Of a stretch of 34,077 nucleotides of DNA, positions 24,037 to 33,636 are shown in pieces. The position numbers and the translations under genes are program-made. The notes beneath the pieces were generated by a model that was not told the origin of the DNA, made no database searches, and worked only from the letters and a program-made list of their open reading frames with translations. This DNA comes from Lachnospiraceae bacterium (GTDB taxonomy: Bacteria; Bacillota; Clostridia; Lachnospirales; Lachnospiraceae): positions 1 through 34,077 of the forward strand of contig JAGBBW010000055.1 of the NCBI GenBank assembly GCA_017938285.1. Reading direction: 5' to 3'. The stretch's first letter is position 1. Every line of letters begins with the position of its first letter.

Positions 24037-26727
24037 ATGGAAAATGTAAGAGTAGATGTAATCATACCAGTATATAATGCACTAGATGATTTGAAATTAT
24101 GTGTGAAGAGTTTGGAAAAATGTATGGATTTTACGAAAGACCGGGTGGTTCTGGTGAATGATTGTAGTCCCGATGAGAGAATAAAGACATATTTGGATTC
24201 TATAGAGTCAGAGCATTTTGTAGTCTTGCATAATAAAAGCAATATGGGATTTTCTGCAAGTGTAAATAATGGAATGAAGTTTTCTAAAAGCGATGTGATT
24301 TTATTAAACTCAGACACAATAGTAACAACTAACTGGGTGAATAAAATATATGAATGTGCGTATTCAGAAGAGTATATTGCAACAGTAACACCATTTTCTA
24401 ATAGTGCCACCATTTGTTCATTACCTAAATACTGCCAGGATAATGATTTGCCTGTCGAAAGAGTAGAAGATAGTGCAAAAGTAATTGAAAAGATTAGTTT
24501 AAAGAGACACCCTAGAATTCCTGTTGCGCATGGATTTTGTATGTTTATCAAGCGGAGTGTCATTGACTTAGTTGGCCTGTTTAATGCAGAAGTTTTTCAG
24601 AGAGGTTATGGAGAAGAAAATGATTTCTGTTACCGGTGTGAGCAATATGGATATAAACATGTAATATGTGATAATGCGTTTGTATACCACAAGGGCACAG
24701 CGTCTTTTTCGAATGCCCAGAAAGCCAAATTAATTGAAAGTCATTCACAATGGCTGCAAAAAAAATACCCATATCATGAAAGGGAAATCAGCAGATATGT
24801 AGCAAAGGATGATAACTGGGATATTAGGGTTTTATATGACATATTTATGAGCCTGGAAAATTCGAAAAAGAGGAATATTTTATATGTTATGCATCTTGAC
24901 TTTAAAGAAGGTTCTCCAAACCGTTATGGTGGAATTCAGATGCATGTAAAAGATTTAAAGGATAATTTGATATCAGACAGTAATGTTTTTGTGCTGGTAA
25001 AAGAAAATGATTTTCTTGTGCTGACAATATACGCCGATTTTCGTGAGTTTGAATTAAAGTTTAAAATTTATGGGAATGCATGCCAGCAGATATTTTATGA
25101 TGAGCAATACTATACAATTTATAAGAAAATCATAGAGTCATTTAAAATTAATGTAGTTCATGTTCATCATATAATGGGAATGTCATACGATATTTACAAA
25201 GTAGCCAAAGAGTTAAATGTCCCTATAATTACGACATTGCATGATTATTATTTTATATGTCCTGGTTTATGGATGATGGATATTAATAATAGGCTGTGCA
25301 TTGGTAATGAATCCCGGGAAAAATGTAAGAAATGTCTGCGTGCAAGAAAAGAAATATGTGAAAGTGTTGATATCATAGAGGAGTGGAGAAAAACTGCGTA
25401 TAAGGCGTTGATGTTATCAGACAGTATAGTATCACCATCGGAATATGCAAAAAACATATATGCCCATTATTTCCCAGAATTAGCAGGTAAGATTGTTGTA
25501 ATCGAACATGGAAGTGATTATGGGATTGCGTTGAATGATGAGAAAATAACAGACAAGTGCAAGTACTATATTGAGTTTCCGTTTAATTCACTAACATCAC
25601 CAAAGGCGATACATGGCTGGGCATATATACCAGGCGCAGACAGCCGTGATAGCAGATTATTTATTTCTGTGGAAGATTCTAATGGCAAGAAAATGGCATA
25701 TCCTGCTGAATTAGAAGAAAGAGGAGATGTAGCAAATGGTAACGAGGATATTTTGTTTTCTGGTTTTAATGCAATGATACCATTTGAACAGTTTGCAGAG
25801 GGGCAGTTAAAAATTAAACTGGTTATCATAAATAAGCATGATAAAGTAGCAGTATCTGATACGACATATTATGGTAATTATCCTTCAAAAAAGAAGGAGA
25901 GCATGGATTTCAATATTGCATTTATTGGAGGAATTGCGGAACATAAGGGAAGCAGGACAATTGAATCCATTGTAAAAAGCAAAAAGATAGATACATCTGT
26001 TAAATGGTTTTTATTTGGAGGAATTGGGGATAAGCGTATTGCAGATATACCAGATAGTATGTTGAAAAAAACAGGATTTTATACGAGAGAAAATTTACCT
26101 AGATTGATTGATGAACATGGCATTAAACTCATCGGTATATTTTCTGATTTTCCTGAAACTTTTTGTTATACCTTATCAGAAGCTCTTATGTGTGGAATAC
26201 CTGTTATTGTAAAGGATAATGGTGCATTAGGAGAACGTGTAAAAGCGTTAAACTGCGGCTGGACGGTTTCTCTTTATCCGACAGAAAAAGAAATTGTTAA
26301 GCTTATTAATCATATTGTTGATAATCCAAAAGAGTATGATGAAAAAGCAGAAAATGTTAAGAAACTAAAAATTAAAACATGTACAGAAATGGCAATGGAT
26401 TACAGAGTTTTGATGGACCAGTTTGAATGTATGATAGAATATCGGGATTTTGATAAAAAATTTCTATATGCCGGAGTTAAAGGGATGGAAGAAAAAAAAT
26501 TATCTGAAAAGGACGTTTTGAATTATGAGCAACAACTGAAAGAAACGAGGAATGCATTATTAATAACACAAAATGAATTAGATAAAATAATTAATTCAGA
26601 TGCATGGAAAGTTGTTATTACTTTGGGAAAAGTCAAATTTCCATTAAAACAAAAACTAAAAAAAGTATTAATTAATTGCTTTGGAAAGAAAGAGAATAGG
26701 AAGGAGACAATGGATGAAAAGATATAA
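24037..26727 (+). CDS. Two-domain glycosyltransferase (GT2-GT4 fusion) with an inserted domain
   Basis: This 896-residue protein has an N-terminal GT2 domain (about 1-270: VDVIIPVYNALDDLKLCV, LLNSDT, YGEENDFCYR) and a GT4 part. The GT4 N-half (about 280-495: RYGGIQMHVKDL, TTLHDYYFICPG and a Cys-rich loop near 421-441) and C-half (about 622-795: FIGGIAEHKGS, FPETFCYTLSEALMCG with the E-x7-E pair) are split by about 100 residues (508-612) that look like a beta-sandwich. A coiled coil lies near 817-852. It probably adds two different sugars. The gene is AT-rich, unlike the preceding export genes. GGAG precedes the start. Confidence 0.88.
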   Translation: MENVRVDVIIPVYNALDDLKLCVKSLEKCMDFTKDRVVLVNDCSPDERIKTYLDSIESEHFVVLHNKSNMGFSASVNNGMKFSKSDVILLNSDTIVTTNWVNKIYECAYSEEYIATVTPFSNSATICSLPKYCQDNDLPVERVEDSAKVIEKISLKRHPRIPVAHGFCMFIKRSVIDLVGLFNAEVFQRGYGEENDFCYRCEQYGYKHVICDNAFVYHKGTASFSNAQKAKLIESHSQWLQKKYPYHEREISRYVAKDDNWDIRVLYDIFMSLENSKKRNILYVMHLDFKEGSPNRYGGIQMHVKDLKDNLISDSNVFVLVKENDFLVLTIYADFREFELKFKIYGNACQQIFYDEQYYTIYKKIIESFKINVVHVHHIMGMSYDIYKVAKELNVPIITTLHDYYFICPGLWMMDINNRLCIGNESREKCKKCLRARKEICESVDIIEEWRKTAYKALMLSDSIVSPSEYAKNIYAHYFPELAGKIVVIEHGSDYGIALNDEKITDKCKYYIEFPFNSLTSPKAIHGWAYIPGADSRDSRLFISVEDSNGKKMAYPAELEERGDVANGNEDILFSGFNAMIPFEQFAEGQLKIKLVIINKHDKVAVSDTTYYGNYPSKKKESMDFNIAFIGGIAEHKGSRTIESIVKSKKIDTSVKWFLFGGIGDKRIADIPDSMLKKTGFYTRENLPRLIDEHGIKLIGIFSDFPETFCYTLSEALMCGIPVIVKDNGALGERVKALNCGWTVSLYPTEKEIVKLINHIVDNPKEYDEKAENVKKLKIKTCTEMAMDYRVLMDQFECMIEYRDFDKKFLYAGVKGMEEKKLSEKDVLNYEQQLKETRNALLITQNELDKIINSDAWKVVITLGKVKFPLKQKLKKVLINCFGKKENRKETMDEKI

Positions 26728-27778
26728 AGAAATAGATATTTTTAGGGCAGTCGGAATTATATTAGTAGCTTTGTATCACTTTTGGGTAGTATCTGGCTAT
26801 AAAACTACTGGTATAAATCAATTGAATACGTTCCTTTCTTATGGGGGCGAAATAGGTGTAACTTTGTTCTTTATTATAAGTGGTATGAGTATATGTGTGT
26901 CATTACAAAAAAATGAGGATTATGGTGAAAAAATCACATATGTAGAGTTTATTAAAAAACGTTTAAAACGAATTTATCCACAATATATATTATGCATAAT
27001 AATTGTGTTGCTTTTAGGAGATTCTGCTGTGTATTTGTCTTCTGTACATATTTCGTCTCTTTTGTCACATTTTTTTTTAGTGCATAATTTTTCATTAACA
27101 ACCCATGGAAGTGTAAGTGGAGTTTTGTGGACAATTGGAGTAATTTTTCAATTTTATTTATTAGCAATGTATTTATATAAATTCATTCGTAAAAATTGGA
27201 AAGTTACTTTATGTGTGGCAGTGCTAATTACTATTTTATCAAAATATTTTTTGTATAATTACTTTGATTTAAATGGTTTGAATCAGAATTATTATTTTAT
27301 ATACGGACGACAGATAATTACAGCATTAGATAATTTTGTAATAGGTATGTGCCTTGGGAGAATTATTTTAAATGTGAAGAAGACCGGAGGTTTATTGGGA
27401 TTTATTACATCATTGATTGGAATAGTCATTTGGATAGTATATATTACACCTAAGTATACAGTATATTCCAATTCTGCAATGGGGTATGCATGGCATACGA
27501 TATCTGCAATATTATTGTCCTTATGTATATTTTTCTCTTTTAAAATAAATTGGAAAGAAAGTAAGGTGATGGATGCAATTTTGTTTATAGGAAAAAATGA
27601 GTATGGAATATATTTATGGCATCTTTTAATAGCAAATAATTTAATTGCAAAATCTGAGTTTATTCAAAAAATTTTAAATTATGGGTATTGGGGATTTGCA
27701 ATAATTATGTTACTTATTTCTGTTTTCGTAGGATGGTTGTCTTGTAATTTACATATACGAGGAGAAAAAAATGAATAA
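26714..27778 (+). CDS. Acyltransferase family 3 membrane protein
   Basis: This 354-residue protein has about ten membrane helices. It starts RYKEIDIFRAVGIILVALYHF, where the Arg and His are the conserved pair of acyltransferase_3 (OafA/WecH type). SYGGEIGVTLFFIISGMSICV is another family motif. Such proteins move acetyl or other acyl groups onto sugars at the membrane, so it probably O-acetylates the glycan. The start at 26714 has AAGGAG seven bases before it; a TTG at 26681 has none. It overlaps the end of the glycosyltransferase fusion by 14 bases. Confidence 0.9.
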   Translation: MKRYKEIDIFRAVGIILVALYHFWVVSGYKTTGINQLNTFLSYGGEIGVTLFFIISGMSICVSLQKNEDYGEKITYVEFIKKRLKRIYPQYILCIIIVLLLGDSAVYLSSVHISSLLSHFFLVHNFSLTTHGSVSGVLWTIGVIFQFYLLAMYLYKFIRKNWKVTLCVAVLITILSKYFLYNYFDLNGLNQNYYFIYGRQIITALDNFVIGMCLGRIILNVKKTGGLLGFITSLIGIVIWIVYITPKYTVYSNSAMGYAWHTISAILLSLCIFFSFKINWKESKVMDAILFIGKNEYGIYLWHLLIANNLIAKSEFIQKILNYGYWGFAIIMLLISVFVGWLSCNLHIRGEKNE

Positions 27779-29723
27779 AAAAAAATGGAACTGGTTTACG
27801 ACCGGGTTAGTGATATTATTAGCAGCTTTAATTATATCAACAATTTATTGTGTAGCAAAAGGTATTTCAGAGAAAGAATATATTAGTTATAGTCTGAGTA
27901 TAGAAGAAAAAGAATACTTTGCAATAGGGTATGGAGATTATGATTTTAAAATGATTCCAGTAGCTGAGGGAATAGAAAAATATCACATATTACTTCAAGA
28001 AAATGTGAATTTCGAAGTAAGCGGTTCTATTGGTTATGCTATTAGAACAGTGGATGGGATAGAACTTACAAATGGGATTTTAAATGTTGCTAATTTGCGA
28101 AATTCTGGAGTAATTGAAATATTGATAAATGATATAGATTTATTGGCAGATGAAACATACATAATTAGATTATACTCAAGAATTACTGGAACGATAAAAA
28201 TAGCATTAGATAAAACAGGCGAACCGTGTAATAAACAAATATTTAAAAACTCATATATGAGAGAATATTTTATTGTTCTAAGTTGTATGTTAATTGTTTT
28301 TTTAGGAGTATTGTTTATTACCTATAAGTACAGAAAAAGGGATGGATATTTTGTTGCTTTTTCACTATTCATAGGAAGTATGTTGATTATTTTGTTACCA
28401 CCTTGTACTGCACCAGATGAATTCAGACATTTTTTACGAGCTTATACTATTTCAGAAGGAATGATAACATGTGAAACATATACATCAAATGAAAAGTATT
28501 ATTGGCAAACTTTAGCTGAGTGTGAAATTCCGAGTGAACTATTTGAACTAAAGTTATTAAGTGAAAATAATGCTGAACATTGGACAAGTGAAACGAATGG
28601 GGTATATTTTTTACCTGAGTTTATAAGGCAGATAATGAGACAGGGAATAACATTAGATGAAATGGTAACAGTACCATACCATGGAACAGCAGGAATTAGT
28701 CCAATTGCATATATACCTCAAATTATTTTCATTTTAATTGCAAAGTTATTAAAGCTTAATGCATTAGGAATTTTCTATATGGGCAGAATGGGAAATTTGG
28801 TTTGTGGTACGTTTTTGGTGTACGCGGCAAAGAAAATATGTCCACGCTATGATGCGCTTTTTACTATTTTATTTTTTATACCAGGATTAGCTTTTTTAAG
28901 GAGTAGCTGTTCAACAGATTCTTTTTTGTGGGGAGTTTCTTTGTTATTAATAGCATATATTCTTCATATTAGTACAAAGGAAGATACTTCTTTTATTTGT
29001 TGGAAGACATATTTAAAAATAGCAATATTGGCAAGTATAATTGCACTTATTAAACTTCCATATATTTTGGTTGTATGTATGTTGTTTTTTGTAGATGTAA
29101 ATAAATTTGGAAAACAAAGTGATGAAATACCTTTCAAGAAAAGAAAAAGGCAGTTTATGATGATAGTATCCATTTTGACATTTGCAGGAGTTGTTTATTT
29201 AATCAGTAATAATATTTTAACACGGTATAGTGTAGGAGGTAATTCAAAAATAAATTATGTACAATACTTATTGGAAAATCCATTAGAAATTGGAACTATG
29301 CTTATAAATACGTTTTTCAATACATTTTTGGATAATATGAAAAGTGCTTTTTCTTTTCCAAGTAGTGGAAGCTATTTTTTATTATACATGTTGGTATTAT
29401 TATATTTTGGTTTTGGTCAAGGCGAGCAAACTCAAAATAAAGAGAATAAATTAGCATATACATTATATTTGGGACTGGGAATGTGGTTAGCAATTTTAGG
29501 AACATTTTATTTTATAGGTCCAGCTCCGGATCTTGGTTATATATGGGGAGTACAAGGAAGATATATATTTCCAATATTGCCTTTGATGGGGATAGGATTA
29601 AGCAACTGTAGTACTGCGAAAGAATGCGAAACTCGTACGTTAGAAAAGAAATATTATTATTATATAGCTGGTATTTTAATGATATATACTCTGGATATGT
29701 ATGGGGTATTCTGGATAGGATGA
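27771..29723 (+). CDS. DUF2142 family membrane protein (GT-C-like)
   Basis: This 650-residue protein has a first helix (about 11-30), an outer beta-rich region (about 32-165), and then about ten helices. The DUF2142 signature LLPPCTAPDEFRHFLRAY sits near residue 210 and VQGRYIFPILPLMGIGL near the end. The PDE..H motif in an outer loop resembles the acidic sites of GT-C glycosyltransferases that use polyprenyl-phosphate sugars. It is the likely partner of the GT2/DUF2304 pair that follows. GAGGAG precedes the start, and the gene overlaps the acyltransferase by eight bases. Confidence 0.87.
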   Translation: MNKKKWNWFTTGLVILLAALIISTIYCVAKGISEKEYISYSLSIEEKEYFAIGYGDYDFKMIPVAEGIEKYHILLQENVNFEVSGSIGYAIRTVDGIELTNGILNVANLRNSGVIEILINDIDLLADETYIIRLYSRITGTIKIALDKTGEPCNKQIFKNSYMREYFIVLSCMLIVFLGVLFITYKYRKRDGYFVAFSLFIGSMLIILLPPCTAPDEFRHFLRAYTISEGMITCETYTSNEKYYWQTLAECEIPSELFELKLLSENNAEHWTSETNGVYFLPEFIRQIMRQGITLDEMVTVPYHGTAGISPIAYIPQIIFILIAKLLKLNALGIFYMGRMGNLVCGTFLVYAAKKICPRYDALFTILFFIPGLAFLRSSCSTDSFLWGVSLLLIAYILHISTKEDTSFICWKTYLKIAILASIIALIKLPYILVVCMLFFVDVNKFGKQSDEIPFKKRKRQFMMIVSILTFAGVVYLISNNILTRYSVGGNSKINYVQYLLENPLEIGTMLINTFFNTFLDNMKSAFSFPSSGSYFLLYMLVLLYFGFGQGEQTQNKENKLAYTLYLGLGMWLAILGTFYFIGPAPDLGYIWGVQGRYIFPILPLMGIGLSNCSTAKECETRTLEKKYYYYIAGILMIYTLDMYGVFWIG

Positions 29724-29752
29724 CAAAGGAACATGAAAGAGATGAGAAAAAT

Positions 29753-30439
29753 ATGAAAACACTAATTATTATCCCCGCTTACAATGAAGCGGAAAACATC
29801 AAAAGAGTTGTAGACAATCTAATTAAAGATTATCCCCAATATGACTACATAGTTGTTAATGACGGTTCCCGTGATGACACTAAGAAGATTTGCAGGGAAA
29901 ATCATTATAACCTTCTTGACTGCCCGGTTAATTTGGGACTTGCTGGTGCAGTCCAGACAGGCTTTGTATATGCATACGAAAATGGCTATGAGGCAGCCCT
30001 GCAATTTGATGGGGACGGACAGCACCAGCCACAGTTCATTGCGGACATGCTTCCGGAACTGATGGAAGCGGATATTGTAATAGGTTCCAGGTTTGTGACG
30101 GAAAGCAAACCAAAGTCTTTGCGAATGTTGGGCAGTAATGTGATTCAAGTATGTATCAAACTGACAACTGGCGTAAAGATTACTGACCCGACATCTGGAA
30201 TGCGTTTGTTTAACAGAAAAATGATGGAAGCATTTGCATACAATATGAACTATGGTCCGGAACCGGATACTATTTCGTATTTAATGCGCTGCGGGGCAAA
30301 AGTAAAGGAAGTCCAGGTTGAAATGCTGGAGAGAGTGGCAGGAGAAAGCTATCTGAATCTAAAGCGTTCGATTATGTATATGCTGCGGATGTGTGTGTCT
30401 ATTTTGTTGATTCAGAGATTCCGTAAAAAGTGGAAGTAA
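29753..30439 (+). CDS. Glycosyltransferase family 2, polyprenyl-phosphate sugar synthase (GacI/DPM-like)
   Basis: This 228-residue GT-A enzyme is of the dolichyl-phosphate-mannose synthase branch: LIIIPAYNEAENI, VVNDGSRDDT, LQFDGDGQHQP with the DGDGQ metal site near 86-90, and DPTSGMRLFNR. A hydrophobic segment near the C-terminus (MLRMCVSILLI) may touch the membrane. The reaction is transfer of a sugar to undecaprenyl phosphate. It is paired with the DUF2304 gene, as GacI is with GacJ in group A streptococci. ATG 29720 overlaps the upstream stop in an ATGA arrangement and would add 11 residues; 29753 begins the conserved fold. The gene has higher GC than its neighbours. Confidence 0.9.
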   Translation: MKTLIIIPAYNEAENIKRVVDNLIKDYPQYDYIVVNDGSRDDTKKICRENHYNLLDCPVNLGLAGAVQTGFVYAYENGYEAALQFDGDGQHQPQFIADMLPELMEADIVIGSRFVTESKPKSLRMLGSNVIQVCIKLTTGVKITDPTSGMRLFNRKMMEAFAYNMNYGPEPDTISYLMRCGAKVKEVQVEMLERVAGESYLNLKRSIMYMLRMCVSILLIQRFRKKWK

Positions 30440-30466
30440 GGTACAGAGAGGAGGAGTGAAAGAACG

Positions 30467-30862
30467 ATGTCGATTGTTTTAAGAATTATATTAGTGGTAG
30501 CCTGCGTACTGACCTGTGCATATACGTTGAGAAAAATTAGGAAATCCCAAATGCAGATTGAAGACTCGTTATATTGGATTTTGATTTCCTTTGGCTTAGT
30601 TATTGTCAGTATATTTCCTGAACTTGTTGAGAAATTTTCGGAGTTGTGCGGTGTGGGAGCGCCAGTGAATTTTGTGTTCCTCGTAATGATATTTTTGCTT
30701 CTCTTGAAAGTATTTTTGATGTCCCTGAAAATGTCCCAGATGGAGGATAAGATGAAAAAACTCGTACAGAGACTTACAATTCAGAAATACGAGGATATAA
30801 AAGAGGACACAGAATCAGAGCAAAAAGTAGATTTGGAAGCTTGCCAGGAGGAATGGAAATGA
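30467..30862 (+). CDS. DUF2304 small membrane protein (GacJ-like)
   Basis: This 131-residue protein has an N-terminal helix (about 4-22), the DUF2304 core with DSLYWILISFGLVIVSIFPEL, a third helix (about 68-88) and a charged, coiled C-terminal tail. The streptococcal DUF2304 protein GacJ binds and stimulates the GT2 enzyme GacI. The same order (GT2 then DUF2304, 27 bases apart) supports that role. AGGAGG precedes the start. Its stop overlaps the next start in an ATGA, which suggests coupled translation. Confidence 0.9.
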   Translation: MSIVLRIILVVACVLTCAYTLRKIRKSQMQIEDSLYWILISFGLVIVSIFPELVEKFSELCGVGAPVNFVFLVMIFLLLLKVFLMSLKMSQMEDKMKKLVQRLTIQKYEDIKEDTESEQKVDLEACQEEWK

Positions 30863-31995
30863 AAGTAATTGGTATTGTTTCGGCACATTTTTTACCACAT
30901 TTGGGCGGTGTTGAGAGATATACATACAATTTAGCTAAAGAACTGTTGAACAAAGGGCAAAAAGTACTTCTGATTACATCTGCGCATGATGATTTGCCCT
31001 CAAAGGAAGAAATGGATGGGATTCTTGTTTACAGGCTTCCTGCTTTTGGATTTATGAACGGAAGAATGCCAGTAATAAAATGGAATAAGGAATTTCGAAA
31101 ACTGGTGAAGGAGATTGAAACAAAATATTCTGTTGAAAAACTTATTATTAATACTCATTTATATACATTATCGTGCTGGGCAGCTCATTGGGGAAAGAAG
31201 CATTCAAAAAAAGTGTTATTGATTGGTCATGGAACAGAACATATGGATTTGAATAGTACGTTGATTAATAGTCTGGCGAAAGTATATGAACATATGCTGA
31301 TGTGGTATATAAAAAAATACGTGACAGATTTTTATGGAGTTTCTCTGGCATGTAATGAATGGTTAGAGCATTTTTCGATTGTTGCCAAGGGTGTGTTTTA
31401 TAATGCAATAAATGTAGCAGATTTTAAAGAAACAGCATCTGATTACAGGCAGGAATGGAATATTGCACAGGAGTCGAAGATAATTTCGTTTGTAGGCAGG
31501 ATTATTGAGGATAAAGGTATAAGAAAGTTGTGTGAAGCATTTAATCAGCTTGATATAAAGAATGTATTTTTGCTGGTAGCAGGAGATGGGGAACTGTATC
31601 CTGAATTAAAGAGTAAATATTCTAATGTGAAATGGTTAGGCGCAATAACGCATGATAAGGTAATTAAGTTGCTCAATGCGACAGATATTTATGTTTTGCC
31701 GACAGATTATCCGGAGGGATTTCCTACAGGGGTGCTGGAAGCTGCTATGTGCGGATGTTGTATAGTTACAACAAAAGCAGGTGGTTCTAAGGAACTGATA
31801 ATAGATGATTCTTACGGAATAATTTTGGAAAAAAATTCGGTTTCTGAGATTGTAAAAGTGCTCAATGACCTGTTGAATCAGGAAGAGTTGATTCATAAAA
31901 TGGGTAAAAACGTACAGGAACGGGTGAAAGAAAATTTTACATGGAAATCGACTGCGAAAAAAGTGATAGAGGAGTTGGATAAAGAAAATGGATAA
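30859..31995 (+). CDS. Glycosyltransferase family 4
   Basis: This 378-residue GT-B enzyme starts KVIGIVSAHFLPHLGGVERYTYNL, the usual GT4 acceptor-side start. The C-half has ISFVGRIIEDKGI, VAGDGELYPEL and the donor site PEGFPTGVLEAAMCGC with the two Glu seven residues apart. It is cytosolic and adds a sugar from a nucleotide donor; which one is unknown. Start 30859 has AGGAGG seven bases before it and overlaps the DUF2304 stop. It overlaps the next gene by eight bases. It is AT-rich like the rest of the variable block. Confidence 0.93.
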   Translation: MKVIGIVSAHFLPHLGGVERYTYNLAKELLNKGQKVLLITSAHDDLPSKEEMDGILVYRLPAFGFMNGRMPVIKWNKEFRKLVKEIETKYSVEKLIINTHLYTLSCWAAHWGKKHSKKVLLIGHGTEHMDLNSTLINSLAKVYEHMLMWYIKKYVTDFYGVSLACNEWLEHFSIVAKGVFYNAINVADFKETASDYRQEWNIAQESKIISFVGRIIEDKGIRKLCEAFNQLDIKNVFLLVAGDGELYPELKSKYSNVKWLGAITHDKVIKLLNATDIYVLPTDYPEGFPTGVLEAAMCGCCIVTTKAGGSKELIIDDSYGIILEKNSVSEIVKVLNDLLNQEELIHKMGKNVQERVKENFTWKSTAKKVIEELDKENG

Positions 31996-33052
31996 GATTA
32001 AGGTTGTAATTATTGGTGCGGGTAACATTTCTAATACAAGGCATATTCCAGGATTACTTTTAAATAAAGACAAATTTGAGATAGTAGGGGTTGTTAGTGA
32101 TGAGAAAAAGAAAATTGCACGTACTCAAAATAAATATGATTTTATAAAGAATACTTTTTTGTTGGATAAAAATAAGGATTACATGGAGCAATTAAAGACT
32201 AGTCAATGGTTTAAAAATGCAGATGCAGTAGTGATTGGTACTCCGCCAAAACAGCACTATCCGCTGGTAAAAGCATGTTTGATATTAGATAAGCATGTAT
32301 TGGTAGAAAAACCGATGATGATGAATGTTGATGAATGTGATGAAGTAAACAAATTGGCAGCAGAAAAGGGAAAAGTATTGTATGTTATGCATTCCTTTCA
32401 ATTTTCCAATGGAATGATTCGCTTAAAAGAATTGTTTGAAAAAGGAGAACTGGGTGAAATAAAGTCCATATTGGAATTACAGCTTTCGAATAGGAAAAGA
32501 AGACTTCCGGTCTGGTATAATGAATTACCTTTAGGATTATATTATGACGAAGCGGCTCATTTTTTCTATGGGGCGAGAAAATTTGGAGGAGAATTGAAAG
32601 TATTAAATGCTCATGCACAGTTTAATGCAGCTGATGATGCGACTCCAAGGTTTTTAGAAGCGCAGTTATTGTCAGGTAATATTCCGGTACAAATGTACAT
32701 GAATTTTAATTCGCCAATATGTGAATGGGGACTTATTCTAATAGGAGAAAAAAAGATAGCAATATATGATTATTTTAAAGATATACTAATCGTATTAAAA
32801 AATGATGGGGAGCACTATGCAAAAGATGTTTTAAGGACTTCGTTTTCGTTCTTTTTCCAGTTTTGGATTGGATTTATTAAAAATGGCTTTGGTATGATTA
32901 GTGGAAAACTGTTGTATGGACATGATAAGTGTCTGGAAAAATATGCAGATGCAATTCGTAATAATCAAAAATGTTTTGAATTAAGCGGGGAACTAGGAAG
33001 AGAAGTTGTTAGGGCTATGAACGAGGTAATATATTATGCCGAAAGGAACTAA
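31988..33052 (+). CDS. Gfo/Idh/MocA family oxidoreductase
   Basis: This 354-residue NAD(P)-dependent enzyme has a Rossmann start KVVIIGAGNISNTRHIPGLL and the conserved HVLVEKPM (Lys of the EKP motif) near residue 110. The second domain has GLYYDEAAHFFYGARKFGG. The C-terminal part is longer and more hydrophobic than usual (SFSFFFQFWIGFIKNGFGM). Such enzymes act on nucleotide sugars or sugars; in glycan loci they make keto- or amino-sugar precursors. The substrate is unknown. It overlaps both neighbours' ends, consistent with one message. Confidence 0.9.
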   Translation: MDKIKVVIIGAGNISNTRHIPGLLLNKDKFEIVGVVSDEKKKIARTQNKYDFIKNTFLLDKNKDYMEQLKTSQWFKNADAVVIGTPPKQHYPLVKACLILDKHVLVEKPMMMNVDECDEVNKLAAEKGKVLYVMHSFQFSNGMIRLKELFEKGELGEIKSILELQLSNRKRRLPVWYNELPLGLYYDEAAHFFYGARKFGGELKVLNAHAQFNAADDATPRFLEAQLLSGNIPVQMYMNFNSPICEWGLILIGEKKIAIYDYFKDILIVLKNDGEHYAKDVLRTSFSFFFQFWIGFIKNGFGMISGKLLYGHDKCLEKYADAIRNNQKCFELSGELGREVVRAMNEVIYYAERN

Positions 33053-33056
33053 AAAA

Positions 33057-33407
33057 ATGTTAAATTATTTATTGGTAATCCTATATGTTTTAGCTGGTTC
33101 ATTAGGAATGGTATTAATAAAAAAAGGTGGAGGTAATAGTGGAATTGTACTTGGAGGAGCAAAGATAAATATCTCCATGTCCATGATGTTTATTGTAGGA
33201 ATGCTATTATATTTATGCAGTTTTCTTTTGTGGATATATATTTTACAAGTATTTTCATTAACATATATTTCACCTGTGTCATATGGTTTAGTATTTATAG
33301 CGACCGCAATATTTTCACATTTTATATTAAATGATACTATTTCAAAAGAGCAAATTGTTGGCGCAATTCTTATTGTAAGTGGGATTATTTTTGCAAGTAA
33401 AAAATAG
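33057..33407 (+). CDS. Small multidrug-resistance/EamA-like membrane protein
   Basis: This 116-residue protein has four membrane helices, with VLAGSLGMVLIKKGGG at the first, a middle pair, and DTISKEQIVGAILIVSGIIF at the end. Such half-size EamA/SMR proteins include ArnE/ArnF flippases of polyprenyl-phosphate sugars. Together with the GT2/DUF2304 pair and the DUF2142 protein it would complete a sugar-P-lipid path across the membrane. This is inference. ATG 33036 (GAGG upstream) is also possible and would add seven residues; 33057 has AAAGGA and does not overlap the upstream gene. Confidence 0.78.
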   Translation: MLNYLLVILYVLAGSLGMVLIKKGGGNSGIVLGGAKINISMSMMFIVGMLLYLCSFLLWIYILQVFSLTYISPVSYGLVFIATAIFSHFILNDTISKEQIVGAILIVSGIIFASKK

Positions 33408-33636
33408 GAGTATGGTGAATTGTTCTTATTGCGGTTATTTTGTGGCATTATGAATGTAATTGTATCAGCGGTTGGAGTTACCTATTATATGAAAAGGCAT
33501 CCGTGCCAACTACTTCTACTATTGCAGAAGCAGCTCCGGAGATGTGGTAAAGGAACTGCTGGATAAATATCTGCCGTGATTGGAAGAACTTCCAGCGGGC
33601 ATCCGGATGAACCGGAATAATAAGAAAAGTGTATAA
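33408..33636 (+). pseudogene. Gene remnants at the right edge of the glycan locus
   Basis: This 230-base gap holds no intact gene. The first 80 bases still look AT-rich and could code a short hydrophobic peptide (33450 on). From 33493 one frame reads without start through KGIRANYFYYCRSSSGDVVKELLDKYLP, a TGA, then LEELPAGIRMNRNNKKSV and TAA at 33634. The in-frame stop and lack of a start make it look like the decayed 3' end of a gene. I do not recognise the family. Base composition shifts at about 33490, which suggests a past recombination point. Confidence 0.5.
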
